From assembly GCA_037576195.1 (NCBI GenBank), contig CM075102.1:20208745-20272744 (forward strand): 64,000 nucleotides of DNA. Reading direction: 5' to 3'. A program made the position numbers and the translations under genes. Under the pieces are notes generated by a model. It did no database searches. It was not told the DNA's origin and saw nothing but the letters and a program-made list of their open reading frames with translations. Shown one piece after another: positions 50,049-61,971 of this stretch. Source of the DNA: Phytoseiulus persimilis (taxonomy: Eukaryota; Arthropoda; Arachnida; Mesostigmata; Phytoseiidae). Position 1 is the first letter of the stretch. Each line of letters begins with the position of its first letter.

Positions 50049-50911
50049 CGATCGCCGCGACCGAAAGCTTCGTCGCTTACGTCATAGGCTCATTTATTCG
50101 CATGTCCAACTTGAGGCGACTCGGTTGCTCACGTAATTTCTGCAGCAGTATTCTGCCTCATTTCTCAACCAGGGCACGGCCGGAGTCGTTTCGTGGTTCT
50201 GAAGAGCCTGGGCAAAACATCAGTAAAGCCCCTTGAATGGGCGGGAAACGACCCCTGCGACCGCTACAGGAAAACTTGTTCCTCATCGACCCATGCCGCT
50301 CTCGTGAGCAGCACCCTCCAGCTCGAACGAAGAACGTATCCGCTCACTCACGAGATCGATATCGAACAGCTCACGGTTTCACAAGAGAGGTTTCCTCCTG
50401 AGTTAAACGCCTGAAGTGGCACGTCCGAGGATGGATTAGCATGCGTATCCGAACCAGGTTCACTCTTTCTGAGGATTCTCAGAGTATTCCTCTCTTCATC
50501 AGCCAGAGCTTGATTTGCGCTGAGCCGAGTTTTGGTATCAAAGAATCCACAACGCCGTGAAAGGAGTCGTTCGATGCGACTGTACATTGAAGCCTCGGGA
50601 CAGGTTGCGCGCAGAACTGACTTTTCTGAGCACTGAAGCAGTTCGCGCAATTCCCCACGGGACCGAAAGGCACTCAGCGTGTTTGCAAAAAGCTTTCATC
50701 GGATTGAATCAGCGGTTTTCGAACCCTAGAAGGTGGTTTCATCTGGACCTACTCGCGTACAACGTACACGAGTCGACCTATCGCTTCATGCGCGAGCAAG
50801 CTCAGTTGTCAATCCTTCCAGGACTCACTTTGTCGCTTCAGCGGCAGATCGATTCATGACTTCTTCCAGGCCCAGCCTGCTCCATGAGTCCTTGTCGTGA
50901 AGAGCCTATCA
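50049..50911. other. No gene assigned
   Basis: A minus-strand frame from about 50650 to 50348 reads about 100 codons into a donor GTGAGT. The plus strand is also open at 50557-50859. Neither has a recognised domain. This may be flank of the adjacent retrotransposon fragment. Confidence 0.3.
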
Positions 50912-51960
50912 CAGCATCAAACACTTGAATCTCAGAGCCGAAAACTACCTCCCGATGGAACAACTGCTGGAAAAACAATTCCGAAGAGAGACCCTCGCGG
51001 AAGACAGCCATATACATGACATGGATCAGATCCTGTAGCCCGGAGGTCAAATCCGCAACGATAAGTTAGCCCGCATCGTCAATTCGATTTCTCAACACAT
51101 TCAAGCCTTAATATCTCTAGGAGACACATACATAACTCTCACACCTGCATACGCTGACAAGGTTATCGAAAAACTGGGATGGAACACAAGGGTCATTTTT
51201 CTGGAGACATACAGGGACAAATACGAAAACACGTCCACGAGCAAGCTCGGAGCCCTGATGTCCTTCCTGGAATCGGTTCACTCAGCGACCCCAGGCAGAC
51301 CCGTTCCGAAAGAGCCGCCGAAAAAATACAAGTGCGTCTTCTGCGAGGGGGACCATCCTTCCTTCAGATGCTCAGCGTCACTTTCAGCGCAAGACCACAA
51401 GGAAAGGTGCCTCGCTAACAACGCTTGCCTCGAATGCTTGGAGCGCAATCATGAGGCCAAGGTCTGCAGACAATCCTTCACACACCTACGTCGGTTCTGC
51501 AAGGGAAAACACTACTCGACGATATGCAATAAGGCTCCAGTAGATGCCAACGAGCAGAGACCGACAGTTTTTCTCCTGAACTTCAGAGCAGAATTACAGG
51601 AACATGTCGCATACTTATGGACAGCCCACGTGCATGCAACTGTGGACGACAGGAAAGTTCTCTGCCGCATCCTCCTGGACCCCGGTTTTCAATCCCCCCA
51701 TTACTCATTCCATGATCAAGGAACTGGGTTCCATTCCAGAGAGCCACGTAGACATGGCTATCTGAACGGCAGGTGGTCGAGTCACCAACATCTTCAACTG
51801 CGGGGTGCGTGACATTGCACTACAGAGCAGACAAAAGCCAGGAAAGGTTCTCCACGTGAAAGCCATCGAACTGAAACACCTCACGAAAGCAAAGTTCCTG
51901 ATCATGACTCAAGACCTCGGGTCCGCCTGCTCCTGAAGCTCTCAGAACGGGCGGCAGTAC
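50912..51960 (+). mobile_element. Decayed BEL/Pao LTR-retrotransposon fragment
   Basis: Plus-strand gag-like sequence with breaks: a stop near 51038 and frame changes separate segments. The segment from about 51061 includes GDTYITLTPAYADKV and RVIFLETYRDKYEN, typical of Pao gag. At 51258-51812 three zinc knuckles follow: CVFCEGDHPSFRC, CLECLERNHEAKVC, and a third that has lost its first Cys (CKGKHYSTIC). A protease-like LCRILLDPG motif comes after, with the usual following Ser replaced by Phe. Reverse transcriptase, integrase and LTRs are not seen in the window, so the copy is truncated and non-functional. The limits are approximate. Confidence 0.75.
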
Positions 51961-52249
51961 AGAGTCTCCAAGAGCTCCGCTCCTCCCCAAAAGACCCCGA
52001 GTTACCCCGTGATCCTTTTTTGAGAAACTCCGGCTGACCGAGGAGCACTCGTCGAGACCTATTCTCTAGACGGAGCGACGCTGCTGTAGTTGATGCTCCC
52101 CTCACACTAGTCTTCCATTATTGCGTACACATACTCTTTCACTTACTAACTTGACGACGCATATCCACTGCGTGAGCCAAATGAATAGCATAGTGAATAA
52201 CGGTCATCGTTAGAGAACTGTCATCAGATCGAAACGCACAGTCCGGGAA

Positions 52250-53275
52250 TCTATATATATAAAAATCCAGGGTCTGTTTGTTTGTTTGTTTGTTTGTTTG
52301 TTTGTCTGTTTGTTTGTTTGTCCTCAATAGGCTCCTCCGGTATTGATCGGATCGACTTGGAACAAACTGCATAATGTAGGGCGGCTCTCCGGGAAGGACA
52401 TAGGCCACCCAGCCCTTCCCCCTCCTCCTCCCCTCCTCCCCCCCTCGCGATTTACCCCAACTTTGACCCCCTCCATACTGTCATCCGCATCCAAATTCTG
52501 ACGATTAGGTGCACCGCCCCGTTATGACGCCAGCCAGACTCTTAGGTCTCATCCCATCGTCATCGGATATCCTTCCCCACCCCCTCTCCTATACATCTAT
52601 ATATATAAAAATCCAGGGTCTGTTTGTTTGTTTGTTTGTTTGTTTGTCTGTTTGTTTGTTTGTCCTCAATAGGCTCCTCCGGTATTGATCGGATCGACTT
52701 GGAACAAACTGCATAATGTAGGGCGGCTCTCCGGGAAGGACATAGGCCACCCAGCCCTTCCCCCCTCCTCCTCCCCTCCTCCCCCTCGCGATTTACCCCA
52801 ACTTTGACCCCCTCCATACTGTCATCCGCATCCAAATTCTGACGATTAGGTGCACCGCCCCGTTATGACGCCAGCCAGACTCTTAGGTCTCATCCCATCG
52901 TCATCGGATATCCTTCCCCACCCCCTCTCCTATACATCTATATATATAAAAATCCAGGGTCTGTTTGTTTGTTTGTTTGTTTGTTTGTTTGTTTGTTTGT
53001 TTGTTTGTCCTCAATAGGCTCCTCTGGTATTGATCGGATCGACTTGGAACAAACTGCATAATGTAGGGCGGCTCTCCGGGAAGGACATAGGCCACCCACC
53101 ACTCCCCCCCCTCCTCCTCCCCTCCTCCCCCCCTCGCGATTTAACCCAACTTTGACCCCCTCCATACTGTCATCCGCATCCAAATTCTGACGATAAGGTG
53201 CACCGCCCCGTTATGACGCCAGCCAGACTCATCCCATCGTCATCGGATATCCTTCCCCACCTCCTCTCCTATACA
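52250..53275 (+). repeat. Three tandem head repeats of about 340 bp
   Basis: Copies start at 52250, 52596 and 52937, each with TCTATATATATAAAAATCC, and a fourth, diverged TCTATC start follows at 53276. Each copy has a (TTTG)n tract of variable length, a unique-looking middle, and a C-rich pyrimidine tract. The copies differ mainly in microsatellite length. The third carries a roughly 8-base deletion near its end. Confidence 0.9.
52268..52321 (+). repeat. (TTTG)n microsatellite in the first head repeat
   Basis: Run of TTTG with one TCTG interruption. Equivalent tracts lie near 52620-52662, 52962-53008 and 57357-57393 with different copy numbers, indicating slippage. Confidence 0.9.
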
Positions 53276-53309
53276 TCTATCATAAAAATCTATCATAAAA
53301 ATTCCTGGA

Positions 53310-56300
53310 GGGGTGATTTCGAGACCAATCTGGCCATTACTTTCCAACTCTGGAGGGGTGATTCCGAGACCAATCTGGCCATTACTTCTCAACTCTGGAG
53401 GGGTGATTCCGAGACCAATCTGGCCATTACTTTCCAACTCTGGAGGGATGATTCCGGGAGCAATCTGAGCATTACTTCCCAAGCCTGGAGGGGTGATTCC
53501 GGGAGCAATCTGAGCATTACTTTCCAACTCTGGAGGGGTGATTCCGAGACCAATCTGGCCATTATTTCCCAACTCTGGAGGGGTGATTCCGAGACCAATC
53601 TGGCCATTACTTTCCAACTCTGGAGGGATGATTCCGGGAGCAATCTGAGCATTACTTCCCAAGCCTGGAGGGGTGATTCCGGGAGCAATCTGAGCATTAC
53701 TTTCCAACTCTGGAGGAGTGATTCCGAGACCAATCTGGCCAATACTTTCGAACTCTGGAGGGGTGATTCCGAGACCATTCTGGCCATTACTTTCCAACTC
53801 TGGAGGGGTGATTCCGAGACCAATCTGGCCATTACTTCTCAACTCTGGAGGGGTGATTCCGAGACCAATCTGGCCATTACTTTCCAACTCTGGAGGGATG
53901 ATTCCGGGAGCAATCTGAGCATTACTTCCCAAGTCTGGAGGGGTGATTCCGGGAGCAATCTGAGCATTACTTCCCAACTCTGGAGGAGTGATTCCGAGAC
54001 CAATCTGGCCATTACTTCCCAACTCTGGAGGGGTGATTCCGAGACCAATCTGAGCATTACTTCCCAACTCTAGAAGGGTGATTCCGGGACCAATCTGAGC
54101 ATTACTTCCCAACTCTGGAGGGGTGATTCTGGGATCAATCTGACCATTACTTTCCAACTCTGCAGGAGTGATTCCGAGACCAATCTGACCATTACTTTCC
54201 AACTCTGGAGGGGTGATTCCGAGACCAATCTGAGAATTACTGTCCAATTCTGGAGGGGTGAATCCGGGACCAATCTGAGCATTATTCTCCAACTCTGGAG
54301 GGGTGATTCCGAGACCGATCTGAGAATTACTGTCCAACTCTGGAGGGGTGATTTCGGGACCAATCTGAGCATTATTTTCCAACTCTGGAGAGGTGATTCC
54401 GAGACCAATCTGAGCATTGATTTCCAACTCAGGAGGGGTGATTCCGAGACCAATCTGAGCATTACTTTCGAACTCTGGAGGGGTTATTCCGGGACCGATC
54501 TGAGCATTATTTTCCAACTCTGGAGGGGTGATTCCGAGACCAATCTGAGAATTACTGTCCAACTCTGGAGGGGTGATTTCGGGACCAATCTGAGCATTAT
54601 TTTCCAACTCTGCAGGAGTGATTCCGAGACCAATCTGACCATTACTTTCCAACTCTGGAGGGGTGATTCCGAGACCAATCTGAGAATTACTGTCTAACTC
54701 TGGAGGGGTGATTTCGGGACCAATCTGAGCATTATTTTCCAACTCTGGAGGGGTGATTCCGAGACCAATCTGAGCATTATTTTCCAACTCTGCAGGAGTG
54801 ATTCCGAGACCAATCTGACCATTACTTTCCAACTCTGGAGGGGTGATTTTGAGACCAATCTGAGAATTACTGTCCAACTCGAGAGGGGTGATTTCGGGAC
54901 AAATCTGACCATTACTTTCCAACTCTGGAGGGGTGATTCCGAGACCAATCTGAGAATTACTGTCCAACTCTGGAGGGGTGATTTCGGGACAAATCTGACC
55001 ATTACTTTCCAACTCTGGAGGGGTGATTCCGAGACCAATCTGAGGATTGATTTCCAACCCAGGAGGGGTGATTTCGGGACCAATCCAACCATTACTTTCC
55101 AACTCTGGAGGGGTGATTCTGAGACCAATCTGAGCATTACTTTCCAACTCTGGAGGGGTGATTCTGGGATCAATCTGGCCATTACTTTGCAACTCTGGAG
55201 GGATGATTCTAGGACCAATTTGGTCATTACTTTCCAACTCTGGAGGGGTGATTCCGAGACCAATCTGGCCATTACTTTCCAACTCTGGAGGGGTGATTCC
55301 GGAACGTATCTGGCAATTACTTTCCAACTCTGGAGGGGTGATTCCGGAACCAATCTGGCCATGACTTTCCAACTCTGGAGGGGTGATTCTGAGACCAATC
55401 TGGCCATCACTTTCCAACACTGGAGGGGTGATTCCGAGACCAATCTGGCCATTAGTTTCCAACTCTGGAGGGGTGATTCCGGTGCCAATCTGGCCATTAG
55501 TTTCCAACTCTGGAGGGGTGATTCCGGTACCTATCTGGCCATTACTTTCCAACTCTGGAGGGGGGATTCCGGGACCAATCTGGCCATTAGTTTCCAGCTC
55601 TGAAGGGGTGATTCCGGGACCAATCTGGCCATTAGTTTCCAACTCTGGAGGTGTGATTCCGGTGCCAATCTGGCCATTAGTTTTCAACTCTGGAAGGGTG
55701 ATTCCGGTGCCAATCTGGCCATTAGTTTCCAACTCTGGAGGGGTGATTCCGGTATCAATCTGGCCATTAGTTTCCAACGCTGGAGGGGTGATTCCGGTAC
55801 CAATCTGGCCATTACTTTCCAACTCTGGAGGGGGGATTCTGAGACCAATCTGGCCATTACTTTCCAACTCTGGAGGGGGGATTCTGAGACCAATCTGGCC
55901 ATTACTTTCCAACTCTGGAGGGGTGATTCCGAGACCAATCTGGCCATTAGTTTTCAACTCTGGAGGGGTGATTCCGGTGCCAATCTGGCCATTAGTTTCC
56001 AACTCTGGAGGGGTGATTCCGGTGCCAATCTGGTCATTAGTTTCCAACTCTGGAGGGGTGATTCCGGTATCAATCTCGCCATTAGTTTCCAACTCTGGAG
56101 GGGTGATTACGGGATTATTCTGACTATCACTTTCCAAGTCTGGAGGGGTGATTCTGAGACCAATCTGGCCATTACTTTCCAACTCTGGAGGGGTGATTCC
56201 GAGACCAATCTGGCCATTACTTTCCAACTCTGGAGGGGTGATTCCGAGACCAATCTGGCCATTAGTTTCCAGCTCTGGAGGGGTGATTCCGAGACCAATC

Positions 56301-57260
56301 TGGTCATTAGTTTCCAACTCTGGAAGTGTGATTCCGAGACCAATCTGGCCATTACTTTCCAACTCCGGAGGGGTGATTCCGAGACCAATCTGGCCATTAG
56401 TTTCCAACTCTGGAGGGGTGATTCCGAGACCAATCTGGCCATTAGCTTCCAACTCTGGAGGGGTGATTACGAGACCGATCTGGCCATTACTTTCCAACTC
56501 TGGAGGGGGGATTCTGAGACCAATCTGGCCATTACTTTCCAACTCTGGAGGGGTGATTCCGAGACCAATCTGGCCATTAGTTTTCAACTCTGGAGGGGTG
56601 ATTCCGGTGCCAATCTGGCCATTAGTTTCCAACTCTGGAGGGGTGATTCCGGTGCCAATCTGGCCATTAGTTTCCAACTCTGGAGGGGTGATTCCGGTAT
56701 CAATCTCGCCATTAGTTTCCAACTCTGGAGGGGTGATTACGGGACCAATCTGACTATCACTTTCCAAGTCTGGAGGGGTGATTCTGAGACCAATCTGGCC
56801 ATTACTTTCCAACTCTGGAGGGGTGATTCCGAGACCAATCCGGCCATTACTTTGCAACTCTGGAGGGGTGATTCCGGTATCAATCTGGCCATTAGTTTCC
56901 AACGCTGGAGGGGTGATTCCGGTACCAATCTGGCCATTACTTTCCAACTCTGGAGGGGGGATTCTGAGACCAATCTGGCCATCACTTTCCAACTCTGGAG
57001 GGGTGATTCCGAGACCAATCTGGCCATTAGTTTTCAACTCTGGAGGGGTGATTACGAGACCGATCTGGCCATTACTCTCCTACTCTGGGGGGGTGATTCC
57101 AGGACCAATCTGACAATACTTTTCTGAGTCCGGAGGGGTGCTTCCTAGACGAATCTGAGCGTACTTTCCAAAACCTGGAGGGGTGATTCCGTCTCCAATC
57201 TGACCATTACTTTCCGAGTTTGGAGCAGTGAAACCGGGACCAGTCTGAACATACTTCTCC
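53310..57260 (+). repeat. 45-bp minisatellite array, about 84 copies
   Basis: Unit length is exactly 45 bp, recognisable by CTCTGGAGGGGTGATTCCGA and then CAATCTGGCCATTA. Copies vary at a limited set of positions: GAGACC, GGGACC, GGTGCC or GGTACC after GATTCC, and GGCC, GAGC or GACC after ATCT. Variants are clustered, implying local duplication and conversion. Because 45 is divisible by three, four of six frames have few or no stops. The last copies (about 57100-57260) are degenerate. Confidence 0.95.
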
Positions 57261-57330
57261 AAGTCTGTCAGCAGTAGACTCCCGAAGCAAGGGACGGGTC
57301 GGCCAGCGTAGTCGGCCGAAGGCCGGCTAG
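57261..57330 (+). repeat. 3' terminal tail with hairpin and CTAG
   Basis: A 70-bp segment starting GTCTGTCAGCAGTAGACTCC and ending with a 5-bp stem around a GAA loop immediately before CTAG. The same tail recurs ending at 59820 and 61971. Confidence 0.8.
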
Positions 57331-59820
57331 TCTATATATATAAAAATCCAGGGTCTGTTTGTTTGTTTGTTTGTTTGTCTGTTTGTTTGTTTGTCCTCAA
57401 TAGGCTCCTCCGGTATTGATCGAATCGACTTGGAACAAACTGCATAATGTAGGGCGGCTCTCCGGGAAGGACATAGGCCACCCAGCCCTTCCCCCCTCCT
57501 CCTCCCCTCCTCCCCCCCTCGCGATTTACCCCAACTTTGACCCCCTCCATACTGTCATCCGCATCCAAATTCTGACGATTAGGTGCACCGCCCCGTTATG
57601 ACGCCAGCCAGACTCTTAGGTCTCATCCCATCGTCATCGGATATCCTTCCCCACCCCCTCTCCTATACATCTATCATAAAAATCTATCATGAAAATATCT
57701 GGAGGGGTGATTTCGAGACCAATTAGGCCACTACTTTCCAACTCTGGAGGGGTGATTTCGAGACCAATAAGGCCACTACTTTCCAACTCTGGAGGGGTGA
57801 TTCCGAGACCAATCTGGCCATTAGTTTCCAACTCTGGAGGGGTGATTACGGGACCAATCTGGCCATTAGTTTCCAACTCTGGAGGGGTAATTCCGGTACC
57901 AATCTGGCCATTAGTTTCCAACTCTGGAGGGGTGATTCCGAGGCCAATCTGGCCGTTACTTCCCAGCTTCAGAGGGGTGATTCTGAGACCAATCTGGGCA
58001 TTACTTTCCAACTTTAGAGGGGTGATCCCGAGACCAATCTCGCCATTACTTTCCAACTCTGGAGGGGTGATTCCGGAACCTATCTGGCCATCACTTTCCA
58101 ACTCTGGAGGGGTGATTCCGAGACCAATCTGGCCATTAGTTTCCAACTCTGGAGGGGTGATTTCGAGACCAATAAGGCCACTACTTTCCAACTCTGGAGG
58201 GGTGATTTCGAGACCAATAAGGCCACTACTTTCCAACTCTGGAGGGGTGATTCCGAGACCAATCTGGCCATTAGTTTCCAACTCTGGAGGGGTGATTACG
58301 GGACCAATCTGGCCATTAGTTTCCAACTCTGGAGGGGTAATTCCGGTACCAATCTGGCCATTAGTTTCCAACTCTGGAGGGGTGATTCCGAGGCCAATCT
58401 GGCCGTTACTCCCCAGCTTCAGAGGGGTGATTCTGAGACCAATCTGGGCATTACTTTCCAACTTTAGAGGGGTGATTCCGAGACCAATCTCGCCATTACT
58501 TTCCAACTCTGGAGGGGTGATTCCGGAACCTATCTGGCCATCACTTTCCAACTCTGGAGGGGTGATTCCGAGACCAATCTGGCCATTACTTTCCAACTCT
58601 GGAGGGGTGATTCTCAGACCAATCTGGCCATTACTTTTCAACTCTGGAGGGGTGATTCCCAGACCAATCTGGCCATTACTTCCCAACTCTGGAGGGGTGA
58701 TTCTGAGACCAATCTGAGCATTACTTCCCAACTCTGGAGGGGTGATTCCGAGACCAATCTGAGCATTACCATACTTCCCAACTCTAGAAGGGTGATTCCG
58801 GGACCAATCTGAGCATTACTTCCCATCTCTGGAGGGGGATTCTGGGAGCAATCTGACCATTACTTTCCAACTCTGGAGGAGTGATTCCGAGACCAATATG
58901 AGCATCACTTCCCAACTCTGGAGGGGTGATTCTGAGGCCAATCTGACCATTACTTTCCAACTCTGGAGGGGTGATTCTGAGACCCATCTGACCACTACTT
59001 TCCAACCCTGGAGGGGTGATTTCGGGATCAATCTGACCATTACTTCCCAACTCTAGAAGGGTGATTCCGGGACCAATCTGAGCACTACTTCCCAACTCTG
59101 TAGGGGTGATTCTGGGAGCAATCTGACCATTAGTTTCCAACTCTGGAGGAGTGATTCCGAGACCAATCTGAGCATTACTTCCCAACTCTGGAGGGGTGAT
59201 TCTGAGACCAATCTGGCCATTACTTTCCAACTCTGGAGGGGTGATTCTGAGACCAATCTGACCATTACTTCCCAACTCTGGAGGGGTGATTTCGGGACCA
59301 ATCTGACCATTACTTTCCAACTCTGGAGGGGTGATTCCGAGACCAATCTGAGCATCACTGTCCAACTCTGGAGGATTGATTCCGGGACCAATCTGAGCAT
59401 CTTTTTCCAACTCTGGAGGGGCGATTCCGGGACCAATCTGAGCATCTTTTTCCAACTCTGGAGGGGCGATTCCGGGACCAATCTGAGCATCACTTTCCAA
59501 CTCTGGAGGGGTGATCTCGAGACAAATCTAACTATACTTTTCAAAACCTAGAGGGGTGATTCCGGGACCAATCTGACCATGCTTCTCCGAATCTGAAGGG
59601 GTGATTACGACACCAATCTGACCATACTTCTCAAAACCATGATGCTGACCAAGTGAAGAGAAAGGAAAGTGCCTCGATTCCAGGTCAGAATCCTATCGAG
59701 AATCGGTGGCCACTCCCGAAGGTCTCATGACACTACATTTAAGGCAATGTGTGTCTGTCAGCAGTAGACTCCCGAAGCAAGGGACGGGTCGGCCAGCGTA
59801 GTCGGCCGAAGGCCGGCTAG
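57331..59820 (+). mobile_element. Helitron-like unit 2 (2490 bp)
   Basis: Abuts unit 1 head-to-tail. It carries one 339-bp head repeat (57331-57669), then TCTATC at 57670, then about 43 copies of the 45-bp minisatellite (57690-59640). About 110 bp absent from unit 1 follow, then the shared 70-bp tail ending in CTAG (59817-59820). Confidence 0.6.
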
Positions 59821-61971
59821 TCTATCATAAAAATCTATCATGAAAATATCTGGAGGGGTGATTTCGAGACCAATTAGGCCACTACTTTCCAACTCTGGAG
59901 GGGTGATTTCGAGACCAATAAGGCCACTACTTTCCAACTCTGGAGGGGTGATTCCGAGACCAATCTGGCCATTAGTTTCCAACTCTGGAGGGGTGATTAC
60001 GGGACCAATCTGGCCATTAGTTTCCAACTCTGGAGGGGTAATTCCGGTACCAATCTGGCCATTAGTTTCCAACTCTGGAGGGGTGATTCCGAGGCCAATC
60101 TGGCCGTTACTTCCCAGCTTCAGAGGGGTGATTCTGAGACCAATCTGGGCATTACTTTCCAACTTTAGAGGGGTGATCCCGAGACCAATCTCGCCATTAC
60201 TTTCCAACTCTGGAGGGGTGATTCCGGAACCTATCTGGCCATCACTTTCCAACTCTGGAGGGGTGATTCCGAGACCAATCTGGCCATTAGTTTCCAACTC
60301 TGGAGGGGTGATTTCGAGACCAATAAGGCCACTACTTTCCAACTCTGGAGGGGTGATTTCGAGACCAATAAGGCCACTACTTTCCAACTCTGGAGGGGTG
60401 ATTCCGAGACCAATCTGGCCATTAGTTTCCAACTCTGGAGGGGTGATTACGGGACCAATCTGGCCATTAGTTTCCAACTCTGGAGGGGTAATTCCGGTAC
60501 CAATCTGGCCATTAGTTTCCAACTCTGGAGGGGTGATTCCGAGGCCAATCTGGCCGTTACTCCCCAGCTTCAGAGGGGTGATTCTGAGACCAATCTGGGC
60601 ATTACTTTCCAACTTTAGAGGGGTGATTCCGAGACCAATCTCGCCATTACTTTCCAACTCTGGAGGGGTGATTCCGGAACCTATCTGGCCATCACTTTCC
60701 AACTCTGGAGGGGTGATTCCGAGACCAATCTGGCCATTACTTTCCAACTCTGGAGGGGTGATTCTCAGACCAATCTGGCCATTACTTTTCAACTCTGGAG
60801 GGGTGATTCCCAGACCAATCTGGCCATTACTTCCCAACTCTGGAGGGGTGATTCTGAGACCAATCTGAGCATTACTTCCCAACTCTGGAGGGGTGATTCC
60901 GAGACCAATCTGAGCATTACCATACTTCCCAACTCTAGAAGGGTGATTCCGGGACCAATCTGAGCATTACTTCCCATCTCTGGAGGGGGATTCTGGGAGC
61001 AATCTGACCATTACTTTCCAACTCTGGAGGAGTGATTCCGAGACCAATATGAGCATCACTTCCCAACTCTGGAGGGGTGATTCTGAGGCCAATCTGACCA
61101 TTACTTTCCAACTCTGGAGGGGTGATTCTGAGACCCATCTGACCACTACTTTCCAACCCTGGAGGGGTGATTTCGGGATCAATCTGACCATTACTTCCCA
61201 ACTCTAGAAGGGTGATTCCGGGACCAATCTGAGCACTACTTCCCAACTCTGTAGGGGTGATTCTGGGAGCAATCTGACCATTAGTTTCCAACTCTGGAGG
61301 AGTGATTCCGAGACCAATCTGAGCATTACTTCCCAACTCTGGAGGGGTGATTCTGAGACCAATCTGGCCATTACTTTCCAACTCTGGAGGGGTGATTCTG
61401 AGACCAATCTGACCATTACTTCCCAACTCTGGAGGGGTGATTTCGGGACCAATCTGACCATTACTTTCCAACTCTGGAGGGGTGATTCCGAGACCAATCT
61501 GAGCATCACTGTCCAACTCTGGAGGATTGATTCCGGGACCAATCTGAGCATCTTTTTCCAACTCTGGAGGGGCGATTCCGGGACCAATCTGAGCATCTTT
61601 TTCCAACTCTGGAGGGGCGATTCCGGGACCAATCTGAGCATCACTTTCCAACTCTGGAGGGGTGATCTCGAGACAAATCTAACTATACTTTTCAAAACCT
61701 AGAGGGGTGATTCCGGGACCAATCTGACCATGCTTCTCCGAATCTGAAGGGGTGATTACGACACCAATCTGACCATACTTCTCAAAACCATGATGCTGAC
61801 CAAGTGAAGAGAAAGGAAAGTGCCTCGATTCCAGGTCAGAATCCTATCGAGAATCGGTGGCCACTCCCGAAGGTCTCATGACACTACATTTAAGGCAATG
61901 TGTGTCTGTCAGCAGTAGACTCCCGAAGCAAGGGACGGGTCGGCCAGCGTAGTCGGCCGAAGGCCGGCTAG
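59821..61971 (+). mobile_element. Helitron-like unit 3 (2151 bp, lacks the head repeat)
   Basis: Nearly identical to 57670-59820 of unit 2, but starts directly at TCTATCATAAAAATC after the CTAG of unit 2, so exactly the 339-bp head is missing. Ends at CTAG 61968-61971. Confidence 0.65.

Larger units (their letters stand above)
52250..57330 (+). mobile_element. Helitron-like unit 1 (5' TC to 3' hairpin-CTAG)
   Basis: Begins at TCTATATATATAAAAATCC, preceded by an A, and ends at the hairpin CGGCCGAAGGCCGGCTAG (57313-57330), directly followed by the TC of the next unit. Helitrons start with TC, end in CTRR after a short hairpin, and insert between A and T. The element agrees on the TC, CTAG and A flank. 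The hairpin is closer to the end than usual. The unit has three copies of a head repeat of about 340 bp, then about 84 copies of a 45-bp minisatellite, then a 70-bp tail. No RepHel protein is present, so it would be non-autonomous. The classification is inferred from the ends. Confidence 0.55.

Noticed and set aside
53240..57037. A 1265-residue repeat protein gene on the minus strand
   Set aside because: The DNA is a 45-bp minisatellite. A multiple of three keeps most frames open on both strands, repeats vary at amino-acid-changing sites, and the same sequence recurs inside transposon-like units.
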